Shown here in pieces: positions 25,275-34,746 of a stretch of DNA of 64,000 bases. Position 1 is the stretch's first letter. Every line of letters begins with the position of its first letter. The stretch spans positions 4,737,694 to 4,801,693 of the forward strand of contig OY282378.1 in NCBI GenBank assembly GCA_958295835.1. The letters are read 5' to 3'. Source of the stretch: an uncultured Gammaproteobacteria bacterium. Its GTDB lineage: Bacteria > Pseudomonadota > Gammaproteobacteria > HK1. The notes beneath the pieces were generated by a model. That model ran no database searches. It was not told where the DNA came from and worked only from the letters and a program-made list of their open reading frames with translations. The position numbers and the translations under genes are program-made.

Positions 25275-26864
25275 ATGAGCATCATGCGATCGATCGCCCG
25301 CAACGCGATCGTCTGTCTCGCCGCCGCCGGGCTGGCCGGTCCGTCGTTCGCAGCGGAGCCCAAGCGGGGCGGCACCCTGATCGTCGGCGGAGGCGCCGGC
25401 GTGCGCCACCTCAATCCGGCCGTGCAATCGGGCGGGGCGACCGGCGTGCCCGGCACCCAGCTCTTCGCGGGCCTGGTACGGATCGACGACGAGTTCGAGC
25501 CGCACCCCTATCTCGCCAAGCACTGGGAAATCTCCGACGACGGTCTCGGCTACACCTTCCACCTCGTCGAGAACGCACGCTTCCACGACGGCAAGCCGAT
25601 CACGTCCGAAGACGTCGCGTTCTCGCTGGGCATCGTCAAGGCGAACCATCCCTTCGGCATCGCGATGTTCGATGCGGTGGAGCGGGTGGATACCCCGGAT
25701 CCGCACACCGTGGTGATCCGGCTGAGCAAGCCGCACCCGGCGCTGATGCAGGCGCTGGCGCCGCTCCTGATGCCGGTCATCCCCAAGCACGTGTTCGACG
25801 ACGGCCAGGAGCCGAAGACCCACCCGATGAACGCCATGCCGGTGGGGTCCGGCCCGTTCAAGTTCAAGGAATGGGTGAAGGGTCAGCACGTCATCCTGGA
25901 GCGCAACGACGACTTCTTCATCGAGGGCCGGCCGTATCTCGACCGGATCATCATCAAGTTCATCAAGGAGCCCTCGGTGCGCATGCTCGCGCTGGAAAAG
26001 GGCGAGGTGGACTACTACCCGTTCACGGGAGTGCGCTTCCGCGACGTCCCGAAGATGGAGAAGAACCCCGATCTGAACGTGACCTCGAAGGGCTACGAGG
26101 CGCTCGGCCCGATCAACTACTTCGAGTTCAACCTGCGCAAGCCGCCGTTCGACGACTTGCGGGTGCGCCAAGCGGTGGCCTACGCCATCGACCAGGACTT
26201 CATGGTGAACAAGCTGCACGGGGGCGTGCCGCATCCCGGCTACAGCCCGTTCTACCACGCGAGCCCCTTCCACTCCGACAAGCTGAACAAGTACCCGGTG
26301 GACCTGGAGCGGGCCGGGAAGCTGCTCGACGAGGCCGGCTACGCGCCGGATGCGGACGGCCAGCGCATGAAGGTGGTCCTCGACTACCCCACCTTCCACA
26401 TCGACAGCCTCACCAACGGCGCGAACTACGCCAAGTCACAGCTCAAGAAGGTGGGGATCGCGGTGGAGCTCCGGGCCCCGGCCGATTTCCCGAGCTGGGC
26501 GAAGCAGATCGCCTCGTGGGACTACCAGTTCACCCTGAACGACCACTGGAACTACCCGGACCCGGTCATCGGAGTGCACCGCATCTATCTCTGCGGCAAC
26601 ATCAGGAACACCATCTGGTCGAACACCCAGGGCTACTGCAACGAGAAGGTGGACGCCCTGCTCCAGGAGGCGGGAGCGACCCTCGACCCGGACCGGCGCA
26701 AGGCGCTCTACGAGGAGTTCCAGCTCCTCGTCAACGAGGAGCTGCCGCTCTACTTCATCAACGAGGAGCCCTACGTCACGGTGTCGCACAAGACGGTCAT
26801 GAACCCGCCGGAGACGGTATGGGGCGCGATGCAGCCGATGGACGAGGTCTGGCTTGACCGCTGA
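25275..26864 (+). CDS. Peptide/nickel-type ABC transporter substrate-binding protein
   Basis: A 529-residue SBP_bac_5 family receptor. Signal peptide residues 1-27 (MSIMRSIARNAIVCLAAAGL...SFAA), then the family hallmarks RGGTLIVGG, YTFHLVENARFHDGKPITSEDV and AYAIDQDFMV. It would bind a peptide, opine or similar organic solute in the periplasm. It leads a five-gene operon with two permeases and two ATPases on the plus strand. A spacer of nearly 280 bases upstream (24997-25274) probably holds the promoter; no clear site was picked out. Confidence 0.9.
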   Translation: MSIMRSIARNAIVCLAAAGLAGPSFAAEPKRGGTLIVGGGAGVRHLNPAVQSGGATGVPGTQLFAGLVRIDDEFEPHPYLAKHWEISDDGLGYTFHLVENARFHDGKPITSEDVAFSLGIVKANHPFGIAMFDAVERVDTPDPHTVVIRLSKPHPALMQALAPLLMPVIPKHVFDDGQEPKTHPMNAMPVGSGPFKFKEWVKGQHVILERNDDFFIEGRPYLDRIIIKFIKEPSVRMLALEKGEVDYYPFTGVRFRDVPKMEKNPDLNVTSKGYEALGPINYFEFNLRKPPFDDLRVRQAVAYAIDQDFMVNKLHGGVPHPGYSPFYHASPFHSDKLNKYPVDLERAGKLLDEAGYAPDADGQRMKVVLDYPTFHIDSLTNGANYAKSQLKKVGIAVELRAPADFPSWAKQIASWDYQFTLNDHWNYPDPVIGVHRIYLCGNIRNTIWSNTQGYCNEKVDALLQEAGATLDPDRRKALYEEFQLLVNEELPLYFINEEPYVTVSHKTVMNPPETVWGAMQPMDEVWLDR

Positions 26865-26962
26865 GGCGACCCTCATGCGTCCGGGCGCCGGAGAGGGCGG
26901 CACGGCGCCGCCCCCTCCGGTCCGGTCCCGGCTGACCGATTGACCGATACCGGGCCTGCGGC

Positions 26963-27943
26963 GTGGAGTTCACCGTCATCCTCGGCCGCCGTCTGTTCTA
27001 TGCCGCGGTGCTGATCGCGGCGGTGGTCGTTCTCAACTTCCTCCTGATCCGCCTCGCCCCCGGCGACCCCGCGCTCACCATCGCGGGAGAGATGGGGGGC
27101 GCGACCGAGGAGATCATCGAGGACATCCGCCGCGCCTACGGCCTCGACAAGCCGCTCCCCCACCAGCTCCTGGTGTACATGAAGCGCATGCTGTCGGGAG
27201 ACCTCGGCGACTCGCTGTTCTTCAACACCCCGGTGATGGATCTCATCCTCGCCCGGCTCGGGCCGACGATCCTGCTGGTGATGACCGCGATGGCGCTGGC
27301 GGTGGTTCTCGGCTCCCTCCTCGGGGTGCTCGCCTCGCGCAACCCGGAGGGACTGTTCAGCAACCTCATCACCGTACTGTCGCTGGTCGGCTATTCCGCA
27401 CCGGTGTTCTGGACCGGCATCATGCTCCTCATCGTCTTCTCCGCCATGATCCCGCTGTTCCCGCTGTCGGGGATGTACGACGTGCGCCTCGACACCGAGG
27501 GCTTCGCCCGGGCGCTCGACGTGGTCCACCACCTGGCGCTGCCGGCATTCACCCTGGGGATCATCTACCTCGCGCAGTACAGCCGAATCTCGCGCGCGAG
27601 CATGCTCGACGTGCTCGGTGCCGACTACGTGCGGACCGCGCGCGCCAAGGGACTGAGCGAGGGGGTGGTTCTCTGCAAGCACGCCTTGCGCAACGCGGTG
27701 CTGCCGGTGGTGACGCTGGCCGGACTCCAGTTCGGCAGCATGCTTTCCGGCGCGGTGCTGGTGGAGACGGTATTCAACTGGCCGGGTCTGGGGCAGCTCG
27801 CGTTCGAGTCCATCCTGCGCCGGGACCATCCGACGATCCTCGGGATCCTGTTCTTCGCGTCGGGGATGGTGGTGGTGGCCAACCTGCTCACCGACCTCGC
27901 CTACCGCATCATCGACCCCCGCATCCGCACCGGGCGATCCTGA
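26963..27943 (+). CDS. Peptide ABC transporter permease, DppB type
   Basis: A 326-residue inner-membrane protein with six membrane segments and the permease loop around DYVRTARAKGLSEGVVLCKHALRNAVLP (EAA-type motif, residues about 214-241). Starts with GTG at 26963. Second gene of the importer operon, 98 bases after the binding protein. Confidence 0.9.
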   Translation: MEFTVILGRRLFYAAVLIAAVVVLNFLLIRLAPGDPALTIAGEMGGATEEIIEDIRRAYGLDKPLPHQLLVYMKRMLSGDLGDSLFFNTPVMDLILARLGPTILLVMTAMALAVVLGSLLGVLASRNPEGLFSNLITVLSLVGYSAPVFWTGIMLLIVFSAMIPLFPLSGMYDVRLDTEGFARALDVVHHLALPAFTLGIIYLAQYSRISRASMLDVLGADYVRTARAKGLSEGVVLCKHALRNAVLPVVTLAGLQFGSMLSGAVLVETVFNWPGLGQLAFESILRRDHPTILGILFFASGMVVVANLLTDLAYRIIDPRIRTGRS

Positions 27944-27957
27944 TCCGGGAGCCTGTC

Positions 27958-28845
27958 ATGCCCGCGCACGCCGACACCCCCGAGCCCGCCCCCGCCTCCG
28001 TCCACGGCCCCGCGCGCGAGGCGTGGGCGATGTTCATCCGCAACAAGTCCGCGATCGCGGGACTGGTGCTGATGACGCTGGTGCTGGCGCTGACCCTGAT
28101 CGTGCCGGCGTTCTACCCGGTCGATCCCTTCGACATCGTATGGGGGCCGCTGGCCCCGCCCGGCGCCGCTCCGGAGATACCGCTGGGATCCGATTTCGTC
28201 GGGCGCGACGTGCTGGCCGGGATCATCCACGGCGGGCGGGCCACGCTCGCGGTGGGAGCCAGCGCCGCGATGATTACGGTGGTGATCGGCATCGGCATCG
28301 GCGCCGCGGCCGGGTTCTACGGCGGCTTCGCCGACGAGATGCTCATGCGGCTCACCGAGTTCTTCCAGGTGCTGCCGGCGCTGCTCTTCGCAATGGTGCT
28401 GGTGAGCCTGTTCAGCCAGAGCCTCACCACCATCGCCATCGCCATCGGGGTGGTGAGCTGGCCGCCGGTGGCCCGCCTCACGCGGGCGGAGTTCCTCAAG
28501 ATCAAGGAGCTGGAGTACGTCAAGGCGGCCCGCGCGATCGGCGCCCGCAACCGGCGCATCATCTGGCGGGTGATCCTGCCGAACGCCCTGCCGCCCCTCA
28601 TCGTCTCCGCCACCCTGACCATCGGCGTCGCGATCCTGTTCGAGGCGGGGCTCTCGTTCCTCGGTCTCGGCGATCCGAACGTCATGAGCTGGGGGCTGAT
28701 GATCGGCTTCAACCGCGATTTCGTGGTCGATGCCTGGTGGGCGGTGACCTTTCCGGGCCTCGCGATCTTCGTCACCGTGCTGAGCGTGAGCCTGATCGGC
28801 GACGGACTCACCGACGCCCTCAACCCCAAGCTGCGAGACCGGTGA
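27958..28845 (+). CDS. Peptide ABC transporter permease, DppC type
   Basis: A 295-residue inner-membrane protein. N-terminal OppC-like segment (REAWAMFIRNKSAIAGLVLM), then the permease domain with the EAA-type loop EYVKAARAIGARNRRIIWR. It follows the DppB-like gene after 14 bases, and its stop overlaps the GTG start of the next ATPase gene by four bases. Confidence 0.9.
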   Translation: MPAHADTPEPAPASVHGPAREAWAMFIRNKSAIAGLVLMTLVLALTLIVPAFYPVDPFDIVWGPLAPPGAAPEIPLGSDFVGRDVLAGIIHGGRATLAVGASAAMITVVIGIGIGAAAGFYGGFADEMLMRLTEFFQVLPALLFAMVLVSLFSQSLTTIAIAIGVVSWPPVARLTRAEFLKIKELEYVKAARAIGARNRRIIWRVILPNALPPLIVSATLTIGVAILFEAGLSFLGLGDPNVMSWGLMIGFNRDFVVDAWWAVTFPGLAIFVTVLSVSLIGDGLTDALNPKLRDR

Positions 28846-29987
28846 GCGGCGACCGCGCCATAGACGGGCGAGGAACTGTCTTGTTCCATGCAGGCACGCC
28901 GCTCCTGGAGCTGCGCGACGTCGAGGTCGAGTTCAGGACCCGCCACGGGATCGCCCGGGTCCTGGACCGGGTGGGCTTCAGCCTGTCCGCCGGCTCGACC
29001 CTGGGCATCGTCGGAGAGTCGGGTTGCGGCAAGAGCATGACCGCGCTGACCATCATGCGGCTGGTGCCCGAGCCGCCGGGGCGCATCGCCGGCGGATCGA
29101 TCCTGCTCGACGGCGAGAACCTGCTGGCGACGACCGAGGCGCGCATGCGCGAGATCCGGGGCAACGAGGTCTCGATGGTGTTCCAGGAGCCGATGACCTC
29201 GCTCAACCCCGTGTTCCCGGTCGGGGAGCAGATCGCGGAGACGGTGCGGCTGCACCAGGGGCTCGGCAGGCGCGAGGCCCTGGAGCGCGCGGTGGAGATG
29301 CTGGCCGCGGTCGGGATCCCGGTACCGGAACGCCGTGTGCGGGAATACCCGCACCAGCTCTCGGGCGGCATGCGCCAGCGAGTGATGATCGCGATCGGCC
29401 TCGCCTGCGGCCCGCGGGTGCTGATCGCGGACGAGCCCACCACCGCACTCGACGTCACGGTGCAGGCCCAGATCTTCGACCTGCTGATCGATCTCAAGGA
29501 GCGCACCGGCACCTCGATCATCCTCATCACCCACGACATGGGGGCAATTGCGGAGATGGCGGACCGGGTGGTGGTGATGTACGCCGGACGCGTCGTGGAA
29601 GAAGCGCCGGTCGAGGGCATCCTGGAAGATCCGCTCCACCCCTACACGCGCGGGCTCATCACCTGCGTGCCCCACCTCGAGGAACATCCGTCTCCGGAGC
29701 GCCGGCCGCTGACCGAGATCGCGGGCATGGTCCCGGCGCTGACCGCACTCGGGCGCGGCTGCGCGTTCGCGCCCCGTTGCGCCCATGCGATGGATCGATG
29801 CCGGAGCGAAGCGCCCCCGCTCATGGGGGAGGACGGGCATCGAGTGGCGTGCTGGCTGCACGAGGAGGGCGGCCGGTGCGGGGCGTCACGCCCCCGTGGC
29901 GAGCCGGCGTCGGAGCCGGCACCTGCCTCCCATACGGCCGATCGGGCGCCCGGCGGCCCGGCGGCGGCGCGTGGACCCGGCCCATGA
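28842..29987 (+). CDS. Peptide ABC transporter ATPase, DppD/OppD type
   Basis: A 381-residue ATPase with Walker A GESGCGKSM, signature LSGGMRQR, Walker B VLIADEPTTALD and the OppD-type C-terminal cysteine motif for an iron-sulfur site (RGCAFAPRCAHAMDRC). The GTG start at 28842 overlaps the preceding stop (GTGA). Residues 6-18 (AIDGRGTVLFHAG) are encoded by a copy of the dispersed element also seen in iorA and at 45.4 kb, so the N-terminus may be extended by that insertion. The tail is rich in Pro, Gly and Arg. Confidence 0.9.
   Translation: MSGDRAIDGRGTVLFHAGTPLLELRDVEVEFRTRHGIARVLDRVGFSLSAGSTLGIVGESGCGKSMTALTIMRLVPEPPGRIAGGSILLDGENLLATTEARMREIRGNEVSMVFQEPMTSLNPVFPVGEQIAETVRLHQGLGRREALERAVEMLAAVGIPVPERRVREYPHQLSGGMRQRVMIAIGLACGPRVLIADEPTTALDVTVQAQIFDLLIDLKERTGTSIILITHDMGAIAEMADRVVVMYAGRVVEEAPVEGILEDPLHPYTRGLITCVPHLEEHPSPERRPLTEIAGMVPALTALGRGCAFAPRCAHAMDRCRSEAPPLMGEDGHRVACWLHEEGGRCGASRPRGEPASEPAPASHTADRAPGGPAAARGPGP
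28862..28893 (+). repeat. Partial copy of the dispersed element at an ATPase gene start
   Basis: The stretch GACGGGCGAGGAAC...TTGTTCCATGCA resembles parts of the elements at 17634-17711 (GACGGGCGAGGAAC) and 45375-45402 (CTGTTCCATGC). GGAAC and GTTCC form a small inverted repeat. It lies within the first codons of the OppD-like gene. Confidence 0.5.
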
Positions 29988-31033
29988 GCGAGAGCGTCCT
30001 GGAGGTCCGCGACTTGCGGGTCCACTTCAAGCTGGCTCGGCGGGTGCCGTGGGGGCCACACTCCAGGGTCCACGCGGTCGACGGAATCTCGTTCGAAGTT
30101 CCGAACGGAACCACCTTCGGACTGGTCGGAGAGAGCGGCTCGGGCAAGTCGACGACCGCGCTCGCGGTGATGCGGCTGGTGGAGATCACGACCGGACGCA
30201 TCCGGCTCGGAGACGTCGTGCTGAGCGAGCTCGAAGACGAAGCGCTACGCCTCGCCCGCCGCGACTTCCAGATCATCTTCCAGGACCCCTACAGCTCGCT
30301 GAACCCGCGCACGAGGGCCGGCGACATGGTCCGGGAGCCGCTCGATCTGATGGAGGTCGGCGCCGCGGCGGAGCGCGACGATCGGGTCGCCGAGCTGTTC
30401 ACCGAGGTGGGTCTGCGCCCCGAGCAGCGCTTCCTCTTTCCGCACCAGTTCTCGGGCGGCCAGCGGCAGCGGATCGGGGTGGCGCGGGCCCTCGCCACCC
30501 ATCCGCGGCTGGTGGTGTGCGACGAGCCGGTATCGGCCCTCGACGTCGCCATCCAGGCCCAGATCCTCAACCTGCTGCAGCGCCTCCAGCGCGAGAGGAA
30601 CCTGACCTACCTGTTCATCTCCCACGACCTGGGCGTGGTGCAGTACATCTGCGACGAGATCGCGGTGATGTACCTCGGGCAGATCGTCGAGCAGGCGGAT
30701 CGGATATCGCTGTTCACCACCCCGCTGCATCCCTACACCTGGGCGCTGCTCTCGGCGGTGCCGTCGGCCAGGGCGCGAGCCGATCGCGCCTCGCGGCGGG
30801 TCCGGCTCAGCGGCGACCCGCCGAGCCCGATCGATCCGCCTCCAGGATGCCGGTTCGCCGGGCGGTGCCCGTTCGCCGAGGCACGGTGCCGGCGCGAAAC
30901 GCCGCGGCTGCGCACGATCAGGGACGGCCATCGCGTCGCGTGCCATCTCGTCGGCGACGACGGCTCCGCCCCCCACCACGGCCGTACCGGACAGGACGGC
31001 CGGGCCACGCGCCGGACACCAACCACCTGCTGA
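29984..31033 (+). CDS. Peptide ABC transporter ATPase, DppF/OppF type
   Basis: A 349-residue ATPase with Walker A GESGSGKST, signature FSGGQRQR, Walker B LVVCDEPVSALD and the C-terminal cysteine pattern PGCRFAGRCPFAEARC. Its ATG overlaps the stop of the OppD-like gene by four bases. Completes a five-part importer with the genes from 25275. Confidence 0.9.
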   Translation: MSESVLEVRDLRVHFKLARRVPWGPHSRVHAVDGISFEVPNGTTFGLVGESGSGKSTTALAVMRLVEITTGRIRLGDVVLSELEDEALRLARRDFQIIFQDPYSSLNPRTRAGDMVREPLDLMEVGAAAERDDRVAELFTEVGLRPEQRFLFPHQFSGGQRQRIGVARALATHPRLVVCDEPVSALDVAIQAQILNLLQRLQRERNLTYLFISHDLGVVQYICDEIAVMYLGQIVEQADRISLFTTPLHPYTWALLSAVPSARARADRASRRVRLSGDPPSPIDPPPGCRFAGRCPFAEARCRRETPRLRTIRDGHRVACHLVGDDGSAPHHGRTGQDGRATRRTPTTC

Positions 31034-31257
31034 CGGGCGGGGACCACCACTACCGCTGCCACTCGAGCGTCACCCGCACCCTGGCCACGGCAAGGGGCCT
31101 GCCGCCGGGCGAAGCCGAGACGCACGTGCATGACGTGGTGAACGTGCTCATGGGCACCGGCGCAAGCCAACGGATACGGCGGCGGCCACGGCGCCGGTCG
31201 AATTCGGGCCGCGGCCTTTGCCCCACCCGTACTTCGTCGGCCCGATGCGAAGCCTCG

Positions 31258-31488
31258 TCAGGCCTTCTTCAACCGGTAGTAGAACGTCCCGCGATCTTCG
31301 GTGGATTCCAGAAGCTCGTGCCCGGTCTGGCGCGAGAACGCTTCGAAGTCCTTCACCGACCCGGGATCGGTCGCGATGATGCGCAGGACCTCGCCGCTGG
31401 CCATCCTGGTGAGCGCCTTCTTCGCCCTGAGAATCGGCAGCGGGCAGCTCAGGCCACACGCGTCGAGCTCCTGGTCGTATTCCGTCAT
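31258..31488 (-). CDS. tusA: TusA-family sulfur carrier protein
   Basis: A 76-residue protein with the TusA motif CGLSCPLPILRAKKAL; the cysteine in CPLP carries persulfide sulfur. In sulfur oxidisers TusA passes sulfur from rhodanese toward DsrEFH and DsrC. That role fits the neighbouring rhodanese and the dsr genes further along. The start at 31488 follows a GAGGA sequence. A longer in-frame start (31533) gives an unlikely N-terminal extension. Confidence 0.85.
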   Translation of the reverse strand: MTEYDQELDACGLSCPLPILRAKKALTRMASGEVLRIIATDPGSVKDFEAFSRQTGHELLESTEDRGTFYYRLKKA

Positions 31489-31638
31489 CGGGAAATCCTC
31501 GTCAAGGCCCGCAAGATGGGCGGTCTTCCACATGAACCGCCGGATCGCGACGGCGCCGGACAGGCCGCCGCGCCGGCTGCCCGGCGCCCCGCACTCCCAC
31601 CCTTCGTTCCCCCGGCCGCGCCGGAATCCCGGAGCGGC

Positions 31639-31860
31639 TCATGCGTCTTCGCCGAGGGGGCGCGGCTCGCGCCGTTCGGTCAGGAGCCGCTCGGCTTGCG
31701 CCTCGCCGGCGGCGAAGACCATCCGCACCGTGGCGGGATCGTCGCGACCGAGGGTGCGGCGCATCGCCCGCACCGCGGTGCGGGCCTCGCGGTAGTCCGC
31801 GAACGAGCCCGCCTTCTCCGGCGGACGCGGCCATCGCAGCTTGTAGATGAAGTAGGGCAC
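31639..31860 (-). CDS. Small conserved hypothetical protein
   Basis: A 73-residue protein with GTG start, reading MPYFIYKLRWPRPPEKAG at the N-terminus and LTERREPRPLGEDA at the end. This pattern is reminiscent of small conserved proteobacterial proteins beginning PYFIYR and ending in LL..RE; no function is known. It lies between TusA and the rhodanese on the same strand and is probably co-transcribed. Confidence 0.6.
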   Translation of the reverse strand: MPYFIYKLRWPRPPEKAGSFADYREARTAVRAMRRTLGRDDPATVRMVFAAGEAQAERLLTERREPRPLGEDA

Positions 31861-31958
31861 TCGATCCACGCTGCTGCGCGGGAACGCCGGCAACGCATGC
31901 CTCGTCGTGCCGATGGGCGGCGGGCAGGGACGCCGCCGCCCATCGGCCGGCCGCGACG

Positions 31959-32612
31959 TCAGCCGCCCGGGACGGTGGTGAGCCCCAGGATCTCCCAGTC
32001 CTGCATGCCCCCGCGATACCACTTGATCTTGTGGGCGGGGTAACCGAACTTCAGGAGGTTCTGGATGTTGTTCGGAGACTGGCCGCACCACATTCCGTTG
32101 CAGAACATCACCGCGGTCTTGCAGTCCGAGAAGTCCATCAGCTCTTCATTCGACTTGACGTTGAACACGCCCTCCATGATCTCGGCGATCGAGATCGGAT
32201 CGGCGCCCTTGGCGGGGTTGAGCTTCGTCCAGGGAACGTTCATCGCACTGGGAATCGTCCCCCTGCCCACCCAGTCCGGCGTGCGCGAGTCGACCAGCAC
32301 GATGGTGTCGTCGCCGTCGCTCATGCTCTTCGCGTACCGGATGATCTCCGACTCGCCGATGGTCTCGACGCCGGGGGCCAGCTTCGAGGGCTGAATGCAG
32401 AACGGCGGGCATTTGCGCGACGTCTTCGCGAACGCAGGATTCACGGTGTTCTTCTGATCCTGGTTGCGCATGATGGTGACCGTCTCGCCGCCGTGCATGA
32501 CGTCCACGGACCCCACACCCGCCGTGATCTGCACCGCGACGTCCTCCGCCCCCACGGGGGCCACGAGTACGGTCGCGATTGCTGCTGCGAACAGTGTCTT
32601 TGTCGTACGCAT
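31959..32612 (-). CDS. Periplasmic rhodanese-like protein
   Basis: A 217-residue rhodanese-domain protein with signal peptide (about residues 1-22, ending VGAED). The active-site region reads MFCNGMWCGQSP, in which the first Cys is the expected persulfide-forming residue and a second Cys lies four positions on. The rhodanese marks VLVDSRTPDWVGRGTIPSAMNVPW and WYRGGMQDWEILG are also present. A GGGAGG eight bases upstream supports the start at 32612 over the ATG two codons earlier. It may shuttle sulfur in the periplasm; its link with TusA and dsr genes suggests a place in sulfur oxidation (inference). Confidence 0.8.
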   Translation of the reverse strand: MRTTKTLFAAAIATVLVAPVGAEDVAVQITAGVGSVDVMHGGETVTIMRNQDQKNTVNPAFAKTSRKCPPFCIQPSKLAPGVETIGESEIIRYAKSMSDGDDTIVLVDSRTPDWVGRGTIPSAMNVPWTKLNPAKGADPISIAEIMEGVFNVKSNEELMDFSDCKTAVMFCNGMWCGQSPNNIQNLLKFGYPAHKIKWYRGGMQDWEILGLTTVPGG

Positions 32613-32799
32613 CGTCATTTCCTCCCTTCAGTCTGTCGAACGCTCGTGATCCCTTGTCGAATCACCCCGATACCTGCAATGTCCCGGTACACCGATGACG
32701 GAGCCCGGAGGCCCCCCGCCACCGGCGGGACGCCCGACCCGCGATCCCGGACGCCTGCCGCCCGGTCCCGCGCATCGCTCGTTTCGAACGGACCGCCGG

Positions 32800-32979
32800 T
32801 CACTCACAGTCCGGCTCCTCATCCTCCTCATCCTCATCCTCTGCTACGAGCTTCTCGGCGCCCTGCTGATGGAGCACGTCCGCGCCGGCGCCCGGCGCCG
32901 GGTCACGGACCCCGGCGTCGGCCAGGGATGCGAACGCCAGCAGCATCGAGACCGCGAACGCCCGTTGGATGGTAGTCAT
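32800..32979 (-). CDS. Small secreted protein with acidic tail
   Basis: A 59-residue protein, too short to be noticed easily. It begins MTTIQRAFAVSMLLAFASLA, a signal peptide probably cut near residue 22, and ends in a run of Asp and Glu (AEDEDEEDEEPDCE). A perfect AGGAGG lies six to seven bases before the ATG, the best ribosome site in this region. It precedes the rhodanese on the same strand, with a 187-base gap. Family unknown; the acidic tail with a near-terminal Cys could bind metal or a cytochrome (speculation). Confidence 0.65.
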   Translation of the reverse strand: MTTIQRAFAVSMLLAFASLADAGVRDPAPGAGADVLHQQGAEKLVAEDEDEEDEEPDCE

Positions 32980-33294
32980 CGAGATCCTCCTGCCTCGATC
33001 CGGATACCGGCGACACCGGGCTCATCCAGCGCTTCGTCACCGAAAGGGGCCGGAACACCCGTCCCGTGCCGGCATGAGCCTGCCATGCAGTGCGAATTCC
33101 GGCAAACGCACGCCGGATTCGGTGACGCAGCGCGAGTGTACGCCAGATCTCGCGCGCGGTGCCGGGATTCATCTCCGTGGAGGCATCGATCGGCAGGCCC
33201 GGTTCCGGGCATTCTGCACGGCACTTGATCCCGAGCAGTCCGGGCGGTCGAATTGGCGCCCGGCCACTGCATCCACCCCGAGGCAAGGCGATCC
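32980..33294. other. Divergent spacer between the small acidic protein and cysG
   Basis: A 315-base stretch between two divergent genes, so it should hold two promoters. No consensus promoter, palindrome or riboswitch was recognised by eye. A GAGGCAAGG stretch before ATG 33295 is the cysG ribosome site. Confidence 0.35.
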
Positions 33295-34746
33295 ATGGAC
33301 TATTTGCCGATCTTCCTCGCCGTCAGGAACGAGCCATGCCTGCTCGTCGGCGGCTCACCGGCAGCAGAGCCCAAGGCCCGGCTTCTGCTGAGAGCCGGCG
33401 CGCGGCTCGTCATCGTCGCGACCGCCCTCACCGCGGGACTGCGGGAGCTCGCCGCCGAGACCGGCGTCACGTGGCGCCGGCGAGCGTTTCGCGACGGCGA
33501 CCTCGACGGCGTGCGGCTCGTCATCGTCGCGGCGGACGACGACGCTCTCGCCCGCACCGTCGCGAGCGCCGCCCGGCGGCGGGGCATCCCCGTCAACGCG
33601 GTCGATCGCCGGTCGCTGTGCTCGTTCATCCTGCCTTCGATTCTCGATCGCTCACCGCTGGTCGCGGCGGTCTCGACGGGCGGCGCCGCCCCCATCCTCG
33701 CCCGCATCCTGCGCGCGCGCCTGGAGACCATCATCCCGGCCCGGTACGGACGGCTCGCCCGGTTCCTCGGCGAGATGCGGCCTGCCGTGCTCCGGCGGAT
33801 CACCGACTCGGCGCAACGGCGCCGATTCTTCGAGGGCCTGGTGGACGGCCCGATCGGAGAGCAGGTGCTCGCGGGGCGCGAGGACGATGCGCGCGGCGCG
33901 CTCCGGTCCGCGCTCACCGAATACGAACGCACGGACCCGACCGGTGAGGTGTACCTGGTCGGAGCCGGGCCCGGAGATCCCGATCTGCTCACGTTCCGGG
34001 CCTTGCGGCTCATGCAGCAGGCGGACGTCGTCGTCTACGACCGTCTGGTATCGAAGGCGGTGCTCGATCTGACCCGGCGCGACGCCGAGCGCATCTACGC
34101 GGGGAAGCAGCCCGGCCACCATGCGATCCCGCAGCACGAGATCAACGATCTCCTGGCCAGGCTCGCGCTCGCCGGCAAGCGGGTGCTGCGGCTCAAGGGC
34201 GGCGATCCGTTCATCTTCGGCCGTGGCGGGGAAGAGATCGAGACCCTCGCGGCCCTCGGCGTTCCGTTCCAGGTCGTCCCCGGGATCACCGCCGCCTCGG
34301 GCTGCGCGGCCTATGCGGGGATCCCCCTGACCCATCGGGAGCACGCCCAGTCGTGCATCTTCGTCACCGGACGCCGGAAGATCGAGGAGGAGACGCTCGA
34401 CTGGGACAGCCTCGTGCGCCCGAACCAGACCGTGGTGGTCTACATGGGGCTCGCGGGCCTGGAGACCATCTGCAACGGCCTGTTGCGCCACGGACTCGCG
34501 CCGGAGACCCCGGCCGCGCTCATCGAGCAGGGAACCACGGCCGCGCAAGCCGTCCACACCGGCACGGTCGGCACCCTGGTGTCGATCGTCGAGGGGAAGC
34601 GTCCGCGCGCGCCGACCCTGGTCATCGTCGGCGAGGTCGTGCGCCTCAGGGAGAAGCTGGCCTGGTATCACCCGCGCCGAAACGCGGAATCGGCGTTCGT
34701 CGCCCGCGCCACCCGCTCCGGGCCGGGAACTTCGCCTCAGCGCTGA
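33295..34746 (+). CDS. cysG: Siroheme synthase (trifunctional)
   Basis: A 483-residue CysG. The N-terminal half (MDYLPIFLAVRNEPCLLVGG) is the precorrin-2 dehydrogenase/ferrochelatase. The C-terminal half is the uroporphyrinogen-III methyltransferase, with VYLVGAGPGDPDLLT, VLRLKGGDPFIFGRGGEE, VPGITAASGCAAYAGIPLTHR and VYMGLAGL. It makes siroheme, the cofactor of sulfite reductases including DsrAB. Its place beside dsrR-dsrN (siroheme amidation) supports a role in sulfur oxidation. It converges with the narL-type gene and the two coding regions overlap by ten bases. Confidence 0.95.
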   Translation: MDYLPIFLAVRNEPCLLVGGSPAAEPKARLLLRAGARLVIVATALTAGLRELAAETGVTWRRRAFRDGDLDGVRLVIVAADDDALARTVASAARRRGIPVNAVDRRSLCSFILPSILDRSPLVAAVSTGGAAPILARILRARLETIIPARYGRLARFLGEMRPAVLRRITDSAQRRRFFEGLVDGPIGEQVLAGREDDARGALRSALTEYERTDPTGEVYLVGAGPGDPDLLTFRALRLMQQADVVVYDRLVSKAVLDLTRRDAERIYAGKQPGHHAIPQHEINDLLARLALAGKRVLRLKGGDPFIFGRGGEEIETLAALGVPFQVVPGITAASGCAAYAGIPLTHREHAQSCIFVTGRRKIEEETLDWDSLVRPNQTVVVYMGLAGLETICNGLLRHGLAPETPAALIEQGTTAAQAVHTGTVGTLVSIVEGKRPRAPTLVIVGEVVRLREKLAWYHPRRNAESAFVARATRSGPGTSPQR

